A model generated the notes under the pieces. That model was not told the DNA's origin, did not search any database, and saw nothing but the letters and a program-made list of their open reading frames with translations. Below, one piece after another: positions 1 through 6,093 of a DNA stretch of 6,093 nt. Within the stretch, counting starts at the first letter, position 1, and each line of letters starts with the position of its first letter. The position numbers and the translations under genes were made by a program. The stretch comes from Candidatus Dadabacteria bacterium. GTDB taxonomy: Bacteria; Bdellovibrionota_C; UBA2361; J135. Where the stretch lies: contig RFKT01000213.1 of assembly GCA_003694225.1 (NCBI GenBank), positions 1-6,093 of the forward strand. Reading direction: 5' to 3'.

Positions 1-785
1 GGGAAAACCCTTTTGTTGTGCAGAACTGCTCGGCCTTTAGTGAAACCCTTCTTGAGTCAGAGTTGTTTGGACATGTAAAGGGTGCTTATACAGGCGCTCA
101 TTCTGCAAAGAGAGGGCTTTTTGAAGTTGCGGATAATGGCACTTTTTTCTTGGATGAATTAGGTGAGATGCCTCCTTCTCTCCAAGCCAAGCTTCTAAGG
201 GTTCTTCAGGATGGTACTTTTATGCCTGTTGGGGATACTAGGGAAAAAAAGGTTGATGTAAGGATTGTAGCTGCTACAAATAAGGATTTAAATGAGCTTA
301 TAAAAGAAGGTAAGTTTCGAGAGGATTTATACTATCGCATCTGCGGCGTGAGGATACACCTTCCTCCCCTAAGAGAGAGAAAAGAAGATATTCCGGTTTT
401 GGTTGAGCATTTCCTTAAATCATTACCGTCAGATAAGCCAAAGCGCTTCTCTGAAGGTGCTATGGCACTTCTTATGAACTATCACTGGCCTGGCAATGTG
501 CGTCAGTTAGAAAATGAGGTTGCAAGAGCGATGGTATTGAGCGGTAGTTGTGAAGTGATAGAGGCGGATGTGCTTTCGCCTGAGATTCAGGGCGAAATCC
601 ATACAGATTCAAGACGGCAAACTAGCTTTGAAGGCAGGCTTAAGGATGCTGTTGAATCTTTAGAGAGGGATATGATTGAGGCGGCGCTTAGCAAGGCTGG
701 CGGCAACAAGAGTGAAGCTGCTAGGATCTTGGGTATATCACGCTCAAACCTTATTTCAAAGGTACAGCAGTACGGCTTAGGGTAA
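1..785 (+). CDS. Sigma-54-dependent transcriptional activator, C-terminal part (5' end outside window)
   Basis: This is the C-terminal part of an NtrC-family enhancer-binding protein, which uses ATP hydrolysis to remodel sigma-54 RNA polymerase into an open complex. The frame is open through the window's left edge (codons from position 3 read ENPFV), so the GTG at 18 is not the true start. Counting from that GTG, I see the sigma-54-contacting loop as GAYTGA (22-27, the Tyr variant of GAFTGA), Walker B FFLDE (43-47), sensor I around AATNKDL (85-91), the arginine-finger segment FREDLYYR (100-107), the LPPLRER block (115-121), sensor [12 protein letters not shown] (157-166) and a Fis-type helix-turn-helix near 230-254. 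Walker A and any receiver, PAS or GAF sensory domain lie upstream of the window, so the signal and target cannot be told. All visible catalytic elements are intact. It converges on the permease gene. No gene symbol is justified. Confidence 0.95.
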   Translation, partial: ENPFVVQNCSAFSETLLESELFGHVKGAYTGAHSAKRGLFEVADNGTFFLDELGEMPPSLQAKLLRVLQDGTFMPVGDTREKKVDVRIVAATNKDLNELIKEGKFREDLYYRICGVRIHLPPLRERKEDIPVLVEHFLKSLPSDKPKRFSEGAMALLMNYHWPGNVRQLENEVARAMVLSGSCEVIEADVLSPEIQGEIHTDSRRQTSFEGRLKDAVESLERDMIEAALSKAGGNKSEAARILGISRSNLISKVQQYGLG

Positions 786-966
786 AAAAAGAACCCTCAA
801 ATTTTCTAAAAGATAACCTACTGATTTTCTTGAGAAAGGCTTTAAGAAAGTAACTCTGTACCTTTTAAAAGTAGCACCGCACCTTTAGGAGAGACAAAGT
901 AAGGCTACCTAAATCTTGCACCAATAACCCCCTGATCTTTTGTGTTTTTTTGGGAGGGGTTCTTTT
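786..966. other. Convergent intergenic spacer
   Basis: This AT-rich spacer lies between the 3' ends of the regulator and the permease. I see no credible ORF. It holds several short inverted repeats: CTCAA/TTGAG (796-800 and 830-834), GTAGC/GCTAC (871-875 and 904-908), TTTAGG/CCTAAA (884-889 and 908-913), and AACCCC/GGGGTT (926-931 and 956-961). GCACC occurs three times (874-878, 879-883, 918-922). Read on the minus strand, the CTCAA/TTGAG pair is followed by a T-rich tract (complement of the A-run at 784-790), which could help terminate the permease transcript, but the stem is short and the loop is 29 bases. Confidence 0.5.
926..966 (+). terminator. Candidate weak intrinsic terminator for the regulator transcript
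   Basis: AACCCC (926-931) can pair with GGGGTT (956-961), giving a 6-bp GC-rich stem with a 24-base loop, followed by a short T-rich stretch (CTTTT, 962-966) running into the permease stop codon. Position and orientation suit termination of rightward transcription. The long loop and short T-run make it a weak candidate. Confidence 0.25.
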
Positions 967-3261
967 CTAAAGTGGAAAGGCAAGAGGGATTGTAAGCATT
1001 AAAACTACAACTGCTATAACTGTCAACGGAAGGCCAACCTTGAAATAATCTTTTACACAGTATCCTCCCGCCCCCATAACAAGGAGGTTAGCCCTATGGC
1101 TGAAAGGGGTTAAAAATGCGATTGAGGCGCCTAAGGCTACAGCCATAACCAGCGAATAGGGGCTTATACCCATAGCCTCGGCTGTTCTCAATGCAATGGG
1201 CGCTATTAATATAACTCCTAAACTGCTGTCTAGGGCCTGTGACGTGAGGCTTGATAGTAGAAGCAAGGAAAGCATGGTGCATGCGGGTCCATAACCACCA
1301 ACAGCTTTAATAACATTTCCTGCCAAGTAAGCGGCCGCACCGCTTTTTTCCATCGCTATGCCCATAGGGAGTAAACAGGCGACCAGGAAGATGATGTTCC
1401 ATTCAATCCTTCTGTATGCGTCGTCCATAGAAATTGTATTAGTTATGACGAGGAACAGTGCCGCGGTAAAGGCCGCAACATGGACTGGTTGGATATGAAA
1501 TGCGACCAAGACCGTAAGGATACACAGCGACAGCAGTACAAAAGGCACCTTTTCTGTCTTGATGGGTGCGTCTTCTATGCCTGACAAGACGAGAAAGTTT
1601 GGATCTTTCTTTATTAGATGGAACTGTGTTATCGGACCGAACAACAAGAGCGCATCACCCATTTTCAAGGGACGGTGTCCTACATATGATCTTATCGGCC
1701 TTCCTTCGGACCAAAGCGCCAAAACTTGCAGCCCGTACTTTTCTCTGAAGTTTATATCCGCCAGAGATTTTCCTGCATATTCCGCTCTTGGCGATAGTGT
1801 CACTTCACCTACAGCTACTCCCTGTTCGTGTAGGATCTCTAATGGTGCGTCAGGATTAGGTTCTAGCCCCCTGACTAGGTTAAGGGCTTCTGCTCGAGAT
1901 GGTTCAGATGATACTATAAGCAGATCTCCATTTTGAATCTCTACACCATTGGCACTAAATATCTTGTTATTTCTGACTATGGCAATAGGAGTTATTCCCA
2001 GCATCTCATCAAGGTTTAAATTGTCTGGGGCTGCGCCAATAAATGGGGATGAACTGTCAATATAAAGGGTAAATAAATGGCGGATAAGATCTGACTGAAC
2101 ATCCTGAGACAGCGATTTAAAGGCAGGCGAAGGAATTTCTTTTCCTAGCACTACAAGAAGATCGTTGGGGATAAGCATCCTGTTTGAAAGGTTACCGGCT
2201 ATAAATCTCTGTTTCCTCTTTATTCCTATTGGGAGTAATGATTCTTCTTCGATATAGAGCTTTGAAACTTTCTTGCCTACATAGTTGCTTTGATCTGAGA
2301 TCTCAATCTGCATAATCTGGAATGATTCAGTTAAACTGTTATAAAGCCTATCTGTGATAGCTTGCAGTTTGAATGTTTCTGATTGGAATAATGCGCTCAG
2401 CCTGTCATATCGCCCCCTTACCACCAAAAGGTCATTTTCAAGCACCGTATCATCCGCTTTTGGTGCAAGGTGACTTCTTCCTTCCCTTATAATTGCAATT
2501 ACTGCAAGGCCCAAAACAGATCCGAATCTTAGAGATACAAGAGTCTTACCAGCCGCAGGTGAGCCTTTAGGGATCTTAATAGAGAAGAGCCTTTCATGGA
2601 GCCTATAAATTTCAGCTATATTTTCACTGGGATTAGGGACTTCTCCATTCCCATCAGGGAGCAATTTATCGGCAAAGAAAAGAAGAAATATAATTCCAGA
2701 GATAAAAAGTGCTATGCCAGGCAGCGAGTAGCTAAAAAGCGAAAAAGGCTTGAGCCCCGCATCAAATAAGGCTTGCGATGCAAGTATGTTTGGGGCTGTT
2801 CCGAGCATAGTGATAGTCCCTCCCAAGACAGCTGAAAAGCAGAGAGGGATAAAAAGCTTTGATGGGGCTATCTGCATTTTTTTTGACAAGGATGACACTG
2901 TAGGCATAAAAATAGCTGTGGCGGCTATATTACTTATAAATGCAGAGACCAAACCAGTTACCAGCATTATAGCAAGAGTGATTTTTTTTTGATTTGCGCC
3001 GAGATATCTAATGATGTAATCGGCTGTTTTGTCTGAAAGTCCTGTTTGAAAGAAAGCTTCTCCAATAAAGAACGTTGATATAAGCGTAATTACAGCGGCG
3101 GAAGAAAAGCCCGCAAATACATCCTTTGGGGTAACGTATCCTGCAAAGGCTAGTATAAGGAGGGTTGAACCGGCTACAAGATCGGGAGGATGCTTGCCCC
3201 TAATAAAGAGGAATATGGCAACCCCCATTATAGCAAAGAGAATCAGCATGCTTTGAGTCAT
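967..3261 (-). CDS. SLC13/DASS-family permease with a central block of RCK_C (TrkA-C) repeats
   Basis: This is a 764-residue inner-membrane transporter of the divalent anion:Na+ symporter superfamily (SLC13/DASS, the group that carries sulfate, dicarboxylates and similar anions); the substrate cannot be read from sequence. The N-terminal membrane half (about 1-200) has the GFSSAAVIT segment (51-59), SNI at 110-112 where the family's Na+-site SNT motif usually sits, and GTAPN (154-158). The soluble middle (about 224-550) reads as four RCK_C-like units near 224-292, 313-382, 394-460 and 481-550, each a beta-rich segment ending in a 'xxGDxLLV/LxG'-like strand. The C-terminal membrane half (about 572-764) has the conserved re-entrant region at 672-689 with DSS (678-680) in the usual SNN/SNT position, and TPFSHRANLLVMGAGGY (718-734), close to the family's TP(F/I)GHQxNLLVMGPGGY. 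RCK_C domains normally bind regulatory ligands, so gating by a small molecule is likely but inferred. Many related permeases have two such domains and about 600 residues, so this one is long. In-frame stops (TAA) lie just upstream of the ATG; there is no clear Shine-Dalgarno, and Met5 is an alternative start. Confidence 0.9.
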   Translation of the reverse strand: MTQSMLILFAIMGVAIFLFIRGKHPPDLVAGSTLLILAFAGYVTPKDVFAGFSSAAVITLISTFFIGEAFFQTGLSDKTADYIIRYLGANQKKITLAIMLVTGLVSAFISNIAATAIFMPTVSSLSKKMQIAPSKLFIPLCFSAVLGGTITMLGTAPNILASQALFDAGLKPFSLFSYSLPGIALFISGIIFLLFFADKLLPDGNGEVPNPSENIAEIYRLHERLFSIKIPKGSPAAGKTLVSLRFGSVLGLAVIAIIREGRSHLAPKADDTVLENDLLVVRGRYDRLSALFQSETFKLQAITDRLYNSLTESFQIMQIEISDQSNYVGKKVSKLYIEEESLLPIGIKRKQRFIAGNLSNRMLIPNDLLVVLGKEIPSPAFKSLSQDVQSDLIRHLFTLYIDSSSPFIGAAPDNLNLDEMLGITPIAIVRNNKIFSANGVEIQNGDLLIVSSEPSRAEALNLVRGLEPNPDAPLEILHEQGVAVGEVTLSPRAEYAGKSLADINFREKYGLQVLALWSEGRPIRSYVGHRPLKMGDALLLFGPITQFHLIKKDPNFLVLSGIEDAPIKTEKVPFVLLSLCILTVLVAFHIQPVHVAAFTAALFLVITNTISMDDAYRRIEWNIIFLVACLLPMGIAMEKSGAAAYLAGNVIKAVGGYGPACTMLSLLLLSSLTSQALDSSLGVILIAPIALRTAEAMGISPYSLVMAVALGASIAFLTPFSHRANLLVMGAGGYCVKDYFKVGLPLTVIAVVVLMLTIPLAFPL

Positions 3262-3404
3262 GGTATATTATTATCATTTATACGCCATTCTTTACAGTGA
3301 GACTTGTCTAAACAGCTTCTTCGTTATATTTTATAGCTGATTTTCTATAGACTAATCCGCATAAAAATAGGTTTTGAGCCTATCTGAGGAAATGTCTTAT
3401 CTGA

Positions 3405-3432
3405 TTAACTGTTAGAATGTTAATTGTATAAC
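3405..3432 (+). promoter_or_regulatory. Candidate sigma-70 promoter for the cytochrome-tsaD-rsmA unit
   Basis: A -35-like TTAACT (3405-3410, 4 of 6 to TTGACA) is separated by 16 bases from a -10-like TATAAC (3427-3432, 5 of 6 to TATAAT). Transcription would begin near 3439, leaving about 19 bases before the cytochrome ATG. The region is AT-rich, so chance matches are expected. Confidence 0.4.
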
Positions 3433-3435
3433 AAT
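3416..3435. promoter_or_regulatory. Inverted repeat overlapping the -10 element, possible operator
   Basis: AATGTTA (3416-3422) and TAACAAT (3429-3435) form an inverted repeat matching at 6 of 7 positions around a 6-base centre. It covers the candidate -10 hexamer, which is a typical position for a repressor operator. No regulator in the window can be assigned to it, and the AT richness makes chance symmetry plausible. Confidence 0.2.
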
Positions 3436-3457
3436 CTAGTCGCTAATCTGCTCAAAG

Positions 3458-4327
3458 ATGGAGAGTATAAAAACCCAAGTTTTAATCCTTTGTTGTTTAG
3501 CATTAGGAGCTGTATCGTGCTATGAGACCCCTTCTCCTCTAAAAGTCGATGTATCGGGGAATGAGGCATATGAGAAAAGGGGAGAGTATCTTGTAAATAG
3601 CCTTGCTTGGTGTGGTTTCTGCCATTCTCCTGAGAGAAAGCCTTTTGGGCTGTTGTCAGGTGGGGTAAAGCTCTTAGATGTTTACGGGGAGGTTTTAAGT
3701 CCGAATATAACCCCTGACTATAAAACAGGCATAGGAACCTTCTCCTTGGATCAGATTGTTACAGCAGTAAGAGATTCTGTTTCTCCTGGAAATAGAAGAT
3801 TTTCTCCTGAGTTTCACGCAGGATATGAATGGCTATCTGAGATTGATGCATTAAGTATAGCTGCCTATCTTAAATCCTTGGATGGCGTGAGCAGATATAT
3901 CCCAAAACGTGAGATAGGTTTCTTTGACAGGAACTTGAAGGGATTTTTTAGAAGAAGCGCAAGGGAGATACCAGGATACGTTCCTGAGGTTTCGGAGAAT
4001 GACAGAGTTGAATATGGAAGGTACCTTGTAGATCATGTTGCAAGGTGCGGCCTTTGCCACACCTCTGAAGGTGGTATTTTCGGTGGGGAACGTTATTTAG
4101 GTGGCGCAAATGTTACTCTGTTTGCGGGCAAGAGCTTCTTTGCTCCCCCCATAAATTCGAGTAGATTCTCTTCATGGAGCGATGAAGATATATTAAAATT
4201 TTTCAGGACCGGTATTACGCCGAAAAAAACAACTGTAGATAAAAAGCTTTGTCCAATAGGTTTTATAGCATTAGCGAGCGATCGTGATTTAGAGGCTATT
4301 GCACAATACCTTAAATCAGGCAGTTAG
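3458..4327 (+). CDS. Diheme c-type cytochrome, probable lipoprotein, lacking methionine ligands
   Basis: This 289-residue protein is an exported electron carrier with two cytochrome c domains. An N-terminal hydrophobic stretch (about 8-20) leads to a lipobox-like AVSC with Cys21, suggesting lipid anchoring in the cell envelope. Heme sites are CGFCH (52-56) and CGLCH (197-201). The first domain has GEYLV before the heme and SPNITPD..TGIG after it, features I associate with the cytochrome subunits of membrane alcohol/gluconate-type dehydrogenases and related small cytochromes; the second repeats GRYLV...CGLCH and ends with SDRDLEAIAQYLKS. The region that usually supplies the distal Met contains SPEFHAG in domain 1 (His120) and LCPIGF in domain 2 (Cys265); there is no Met after residue 1. 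The ATG at 3458 is the only reasonable start because an in-frame TAG lies at 3437; its Shine-Dalgarno is poor. No dehydrogenase partner is in the window, so the electron donor is unknown. The stop is 2 bases before tsaD. Confidence 0.88.
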   Translation: MESIKTQVLILCCLALGAVSCYETPSPLKVDVSGNEAYEKRGEYLVNSLAWCGFCHSPERKPFGLLSGGVKLLDVYGEVLSPNITPDYKTGIGTFSLDQIVTAVRDSVSPGNRRFSPEFHAGYEWLSEIDALSIAAYLKSLDGVSRYIPKREIGFFDRNLKGFFRRSAREIPGYVPEVSENDRVEYGRYLVDHVARCGLCHTSEGGIFGGERYLGGANVTLFAGKSFFAPPINSSRFSSWSDEDILKFFRTGITPKKTTVDKKLCPIGFIALASDRDLEAIAQYLKSGS

Positions 4328-4329
4328 AG

Positions 4330-5343
4330 ATGTCTTCATTCGTTTTAGGTATTGAAACTAGTTGCGATGAAACTGCGCTTTCTCTACTTGTATTTGATGG
4401 GAGTGATGTAAAGATTCTCCAAGAAGAGATTTTGTCTCAAGTCTCTCTTCACAAGGCCTACGGCGGAGTAGTGCCGGAACTTGCGTCTCGCGAGCATATG
4501 AAAGCGCTTCCACTGTTGGCAGAAGGAATTTTTACTAAGTTCGGTATAAATACGAGCGATCTCTCCATGATAGCAGTGACGGCAGGGCCGGGGTTAAAAG
4601 GGTGCCTTCTTATGGGAACGAGCTTTGCACAAGGGCTTGCCTTTCCGGAAGCAGTAGATCTTGTAGGTGTTAATCACATTGAAGGCCATATATTAAGCTT
4701 AGTCTTGGATAATCCGGATCTGAAATTTCCCTTTTTGGCTTTGATAGTGTCTGGAGGGCATACGGAGCTTATTTGGGTAGAGGGAGTTGGAAAGTATATT
4801 GTGGCAGGGAGGACCTTGGATGATGCAGCAGGAGAAGCCTTTGACAAATCTGCAAATCTTTTGGGTTTTTCATATCCCGGCGGCGCGAAGCTTGCTGAAT
4901 TGGCTGATAGCGTGCCCAAAAGTAGATATTGTCTTCCTGTTGCTATGAGAGGGGAGCAGGATTTCAGCTTTTCCGGATTAAAAACAGCTGTAGCGTTATT
5001 GGTAAAACGCGAGGAAAGATGGAAGGAAGAAGAGAAAGTTAGAGCGGAGCTTGCAAAGGCTATTCAGACAGCTATAGTTGAATCTTTGGTGATTAAGGTA
5101 GAGGCCTATTGCCGTCAATACAAGATTAAACGGGTCGGCGTGGCAGGAGGAGTTAGTGCTAATAAAGAGTTAAGGTCGAGAATCTCACGCATTGAAGGTA
5201 TTAACGCATTCTTCCCATTAAAAAAGCACTGCTCTGATAATGGCTCCATGATTGCTTATGCTGGCTATATGAGAAAGATACTCGGCTTGAACTGTTATGA
5301 TGATTGCATAGTACGCCCTCAGTGGAGGGTAGAAGATCTATAG
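4330..5343 (+). CDS. tsaD: tRNA N6-adenosine threonylcarbamoyltransferase TsaD
   Basis: TsaD is a cytoplasmic enzyme that transfers the threonylcarbamoyl group from threonylcarbamoyl-AMP to A37 of tRNAs reading ANN codons (t6A), acting in bacteria with TsaB and TsaE. At 337 residues it matches the usual length. I see the ASKHA-type N-terminus GIETSCDET (7-15), YGGVVPELASREH (44-56), AGPGLKG (85-91), the metal ligands H116 and H120 in NHIEGH, VSGGHTELI (140-148), DDAAGEAFDK (164-173), YPGG (182-185), DFSFSGLKT (211-219), AGGVSANKELR (272-282) and CSDNGSMIAYAG (301-312), whose D303 is the third metal ligand. All key residues are present, so the enzyme should be active. The ATG follows the cytochrome stop after two bases; the only Shine-Dalgarno-like sequence is a weak CAGG near 4317-4320, so translation is probably coupled to the upstream gene. 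rsmA follows after 19 bases. Confidence 0.98.
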   Translation: MSSFVLGIETSCDETALSLLVFDGSDVKILQEEILSQVSLHKAYGGVVPELASREHMKALPLLAEGIFTKFGINTSDLSMIAVTAGPGLKGCLLMGTSFAQGLAFPEAVDLVGVNHIEGHILSLVLDNPDLKFPFLALIVSGGHTELIWVEGVGKYIVAGRTLDDAAGEAFDKSANLLGFSYPGGAKLAELADSVPKSRYCLPVAMRGEQDFSFSGLKTAVALLVKREERWKEEEKVRAELAKAIQTAIVESLVIKVEAYCRQYKIKRVGVAGGVSANKELRSRISRIEGINAFFPLKKHCSDNGSMIAYAGYMRKILGLNCYDDCIVRPQWRVEDL

Positions 5344-5350
5344 CTGTTCC

Positions 5351-5356
5351 TAAGGA
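5351..5356 (+). promoter_or_regulatory. Ribosome binding site of rsmA
   Basis: TAAGGA lies 6 bases before the ATG at 5363. It is the clearest Shine-Dalgarno sequence in this gene group and fixes the rsmA start, which agrees with the usual short N-terminus of the family. Confidence 0.7.
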
Positions 5357-5362
5357 TTGCAG

Positions 5363-6093
5363 ATGTCTATAAAGGAGAGATTAGCTGAGATCGGATTAAA
5401 GCCGTCCTCTAAATTCGGCCAAAATTTTTTGAGGGAACCCGGAGTTGCAAGGCGGATAGTTGAATTTGGAAAGCCTATTGATGCTCCTTTGGTGGTAGAG
5501 ATAGGGGCAGGGCTTGGCGCGCTTACAGGAGAGTTGTTGGATCTAGACTCTAATTTAATCGCCATTGAAATAGAAAAAAAGCTCTGTTCCTTCTTGAGGA
5601 GTAAATACCCAAGCATTGAGGTAATAAATGCGGATGCAAGGTTTGTTGATCTGAATCTTTTGGGCGAGAAAATGGTAGTTTTTGGTAATCTCCCTTATTC
5701 GTTTTCAACGGATATATTGTTTCATCTTGTAAGGCATTACTCCGTAATTGATAAGGCTATTTTACTGCTGCAAAAGGAGTTTGCTGACAGATTGTGCGCT
5801 GCACCTGGAGGAAGGGATTACGGTGTGCTTACCATAAATTGCGGTCTCTTTGGAGATGCCGTGAAGGGAGATATTGTTCCTGGAGCTTCGTTTTACCCTA
5901 AAGCAAAGGTAGATTCTATGGTTGTGATAATCAGGTTTAGGAATTCTCCGAAATATGGGCTAGATGATGGCGATATATTAATGTTCAGGCAGGTTGTGGA
6001 AGCTTCATTCTTTAGGAGAAGAAAGAAGATAGGAAACAGCCTAAGGTCAAGCGGGCTTTTCCCTTCTCAAGTTGTGGATGCATGCTTAGAAAA
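5363..6093 (+). CDS. rsmA: 16S rRNA (adenine1518-N6/adenine1519-N6)-dimethyltransferase RsmA/KsgA (3' end outside window)
   Basis: RsmA (KsgA) uses S-adenosylmethionine to dimethylate the two adjacent adenosines in the 3'-terminal hairpin of 16S rRNA during late 30S assembly. The frame stays open for 243 codons to the window edge; typical proteins are about 260-280 residues, so only the C-terminal tail is missing. Visible motifs are KFGQNFL (17-23), the SAM-binding VVEIGAGLGALT (44-55), motif II-like IAIEIEKKL (66-74), NADA (89-92), the catalytic NLPY (109-112), LLQKEFADRL (135-144) followed by PGGRDYGVL, FYPKAKVDS (177-185) and the rRNA-contacting FFRRRKKIGNSLR (216-228). EIGAG replaces the commoner EIGPG, and NLPYSFST the commoner NLPYNIST; both look conservative. 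It lies 19 bases after tsaD in the same orientation, so it is probably cotranscribed. Confidence 0.97.
   Translation, partial: MSIKERLAEIGLKPSSKFGQNFLREPGVARRIVEFGKPIDAPLVVEIGAGLGALTGELLDLDSNLIAIEIEKKLCSFLRSKYPSIEVINADARFVDLNLLGEKMVVFGNLPYSFSTDILFHLVRHYSVIDKAILLLQKEFADRLCAAPGGRDYGVLTINCGLFGDAVKGDIVPGASFYPKAKVDSMVVIIRFRNSPKYGLDDGDILMFRQVVEASFFRRRKKIGNSLRSSGLFPSQVVDACLE

Larger units (their letters stand above)
3262..3457. other. Divergent intergenic promoter region
   Basis: This AT-rich region separates the leftward permease from the rightward cytochrome-tsaD-rsmA unit, so it should carry promoters for both. No ORF is credible. For the leftward gene the best -10-like hexamers on the minus strand are TATAAA (complement of 3277-3282) and GATAAT (complement of 3270-3275), both without a convincing -35; either would give a very short leader. 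No sigma-54 GG-N10-GC element was recognised on either strand. Confidence 0.5.

Noticed and set aside
18..20. GTG as the start of the sigma-54 activator
   Set aside because: The frame is open upstream to the window edge and the codons before it continue the conserved PFV.NC segment of the AAA+ domain, so the gene is cut by the window.
81..98. GAYTGA instead of GAFTGA as a sign of an inactive activator
   Set aside because: Tyr at this position is a known functional variant among enhancer-binding proteins, and all other visible AAA+ motifs are intact.
1559..1936. A 125-codon open frame on the plus strand antisense to the permease
   Set aside because: It lies wholly opposite the well-supported permease, has no recognisable motif or ribosome binding site, and reads as a shadow frame; the same applies to the short frames at 1094-1282, 1566-1748 and 2750-2992.
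3374..3402. TTGAGC with 17 bases to TTATCT as a promoter
   Set aside because: The -10 hexamer matches consensus poorly; the TTAACT/TATAAC pair downstream is better.
3262..3457. A sigma-54 promoter that would link the regulator to the neighbouring genes
   Set aside because: No GG-N10-GC (-24/-12) element with reasonable flanking bases was found on either strand of this intergenic region.
3851..4060. Minus-strand open frame inside the cytochrome gene
   Set aside because: The plus-strand cytochrome with two heme sites explains this stretch; the antisense translation shows no family features. The minus-strand frames at 4674-4919 (in tsaD) and 5350-5616 (in rsmA) were rejected for the same reason.

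Overview
The window looks like an ordinary chromosomal segment of a Gram-negative bacterium with moderate GC content (judged by eye). A sigma-54 enhancer-binding protein, a predicted periplasmic or lipid-anchored c-type cytochrome and a Na+-coupled SLC13/DASS-type permease point to a respiring, probably environmental bacterium, perhaps in the Desulfobacterota/Nitrospirota/Proteobacteria range. That placement is inference; no 16S or other lineage-diagnostic gene is present. I see no mobile element, CRISPR array, tRNA, rRNA or toxin-antitoxin gene.

Layout. (1) Positions 1-785, plus strand: the C-terminal part of a sigma-54-dependent activator, covering most of the AAA+ domain from before the GAYTGA loop to a Fis-type helix-turn-helix; the N-terminus and Walker A lie outside the window. 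(2) 786-966: a short convergent spacer with weak terminator-like inverted repeats. (3) 967-3261, minus strand: a 764-residue SLC13/DASS permease whose two membrane halves are separated by a soluble block that I read as four consecutive RCK_C (TrkA-C) repeats. (4) 3262-3457: a divergent promoter region with a candidate sigma-70 promoter for the rightward genes. (5) 3458-6093, plus strand: a tight three-gene unit of a diheme cytochrome c lipoprotein, tsaD (tRNA t6A37 synthesis) and rsmA/ksgA (16S rRNA dimethyladenosine transferase, cut by the window end).

How they fit together. tsaD and rsmA are translation-related RNA modification genes that make sense side by side. The cytochrome does not belong to that process but is separated from tsaD by only 2 bases, so it probably shares the transcript and may lead the operon. 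The permease and the regulator show no evident link to these genes; I see no -24/-12 sigma-54 promoter in the window, so the regulator's targets are probably elsewhere.

The most notable observation is that the diheme cytochrome contains no methionine after its start codon, so neither heme can have the usual His/Met coordination of its apparent family. The four-fold RCK_C block of the permease is second. I found no convincing novel multi-gene system here.
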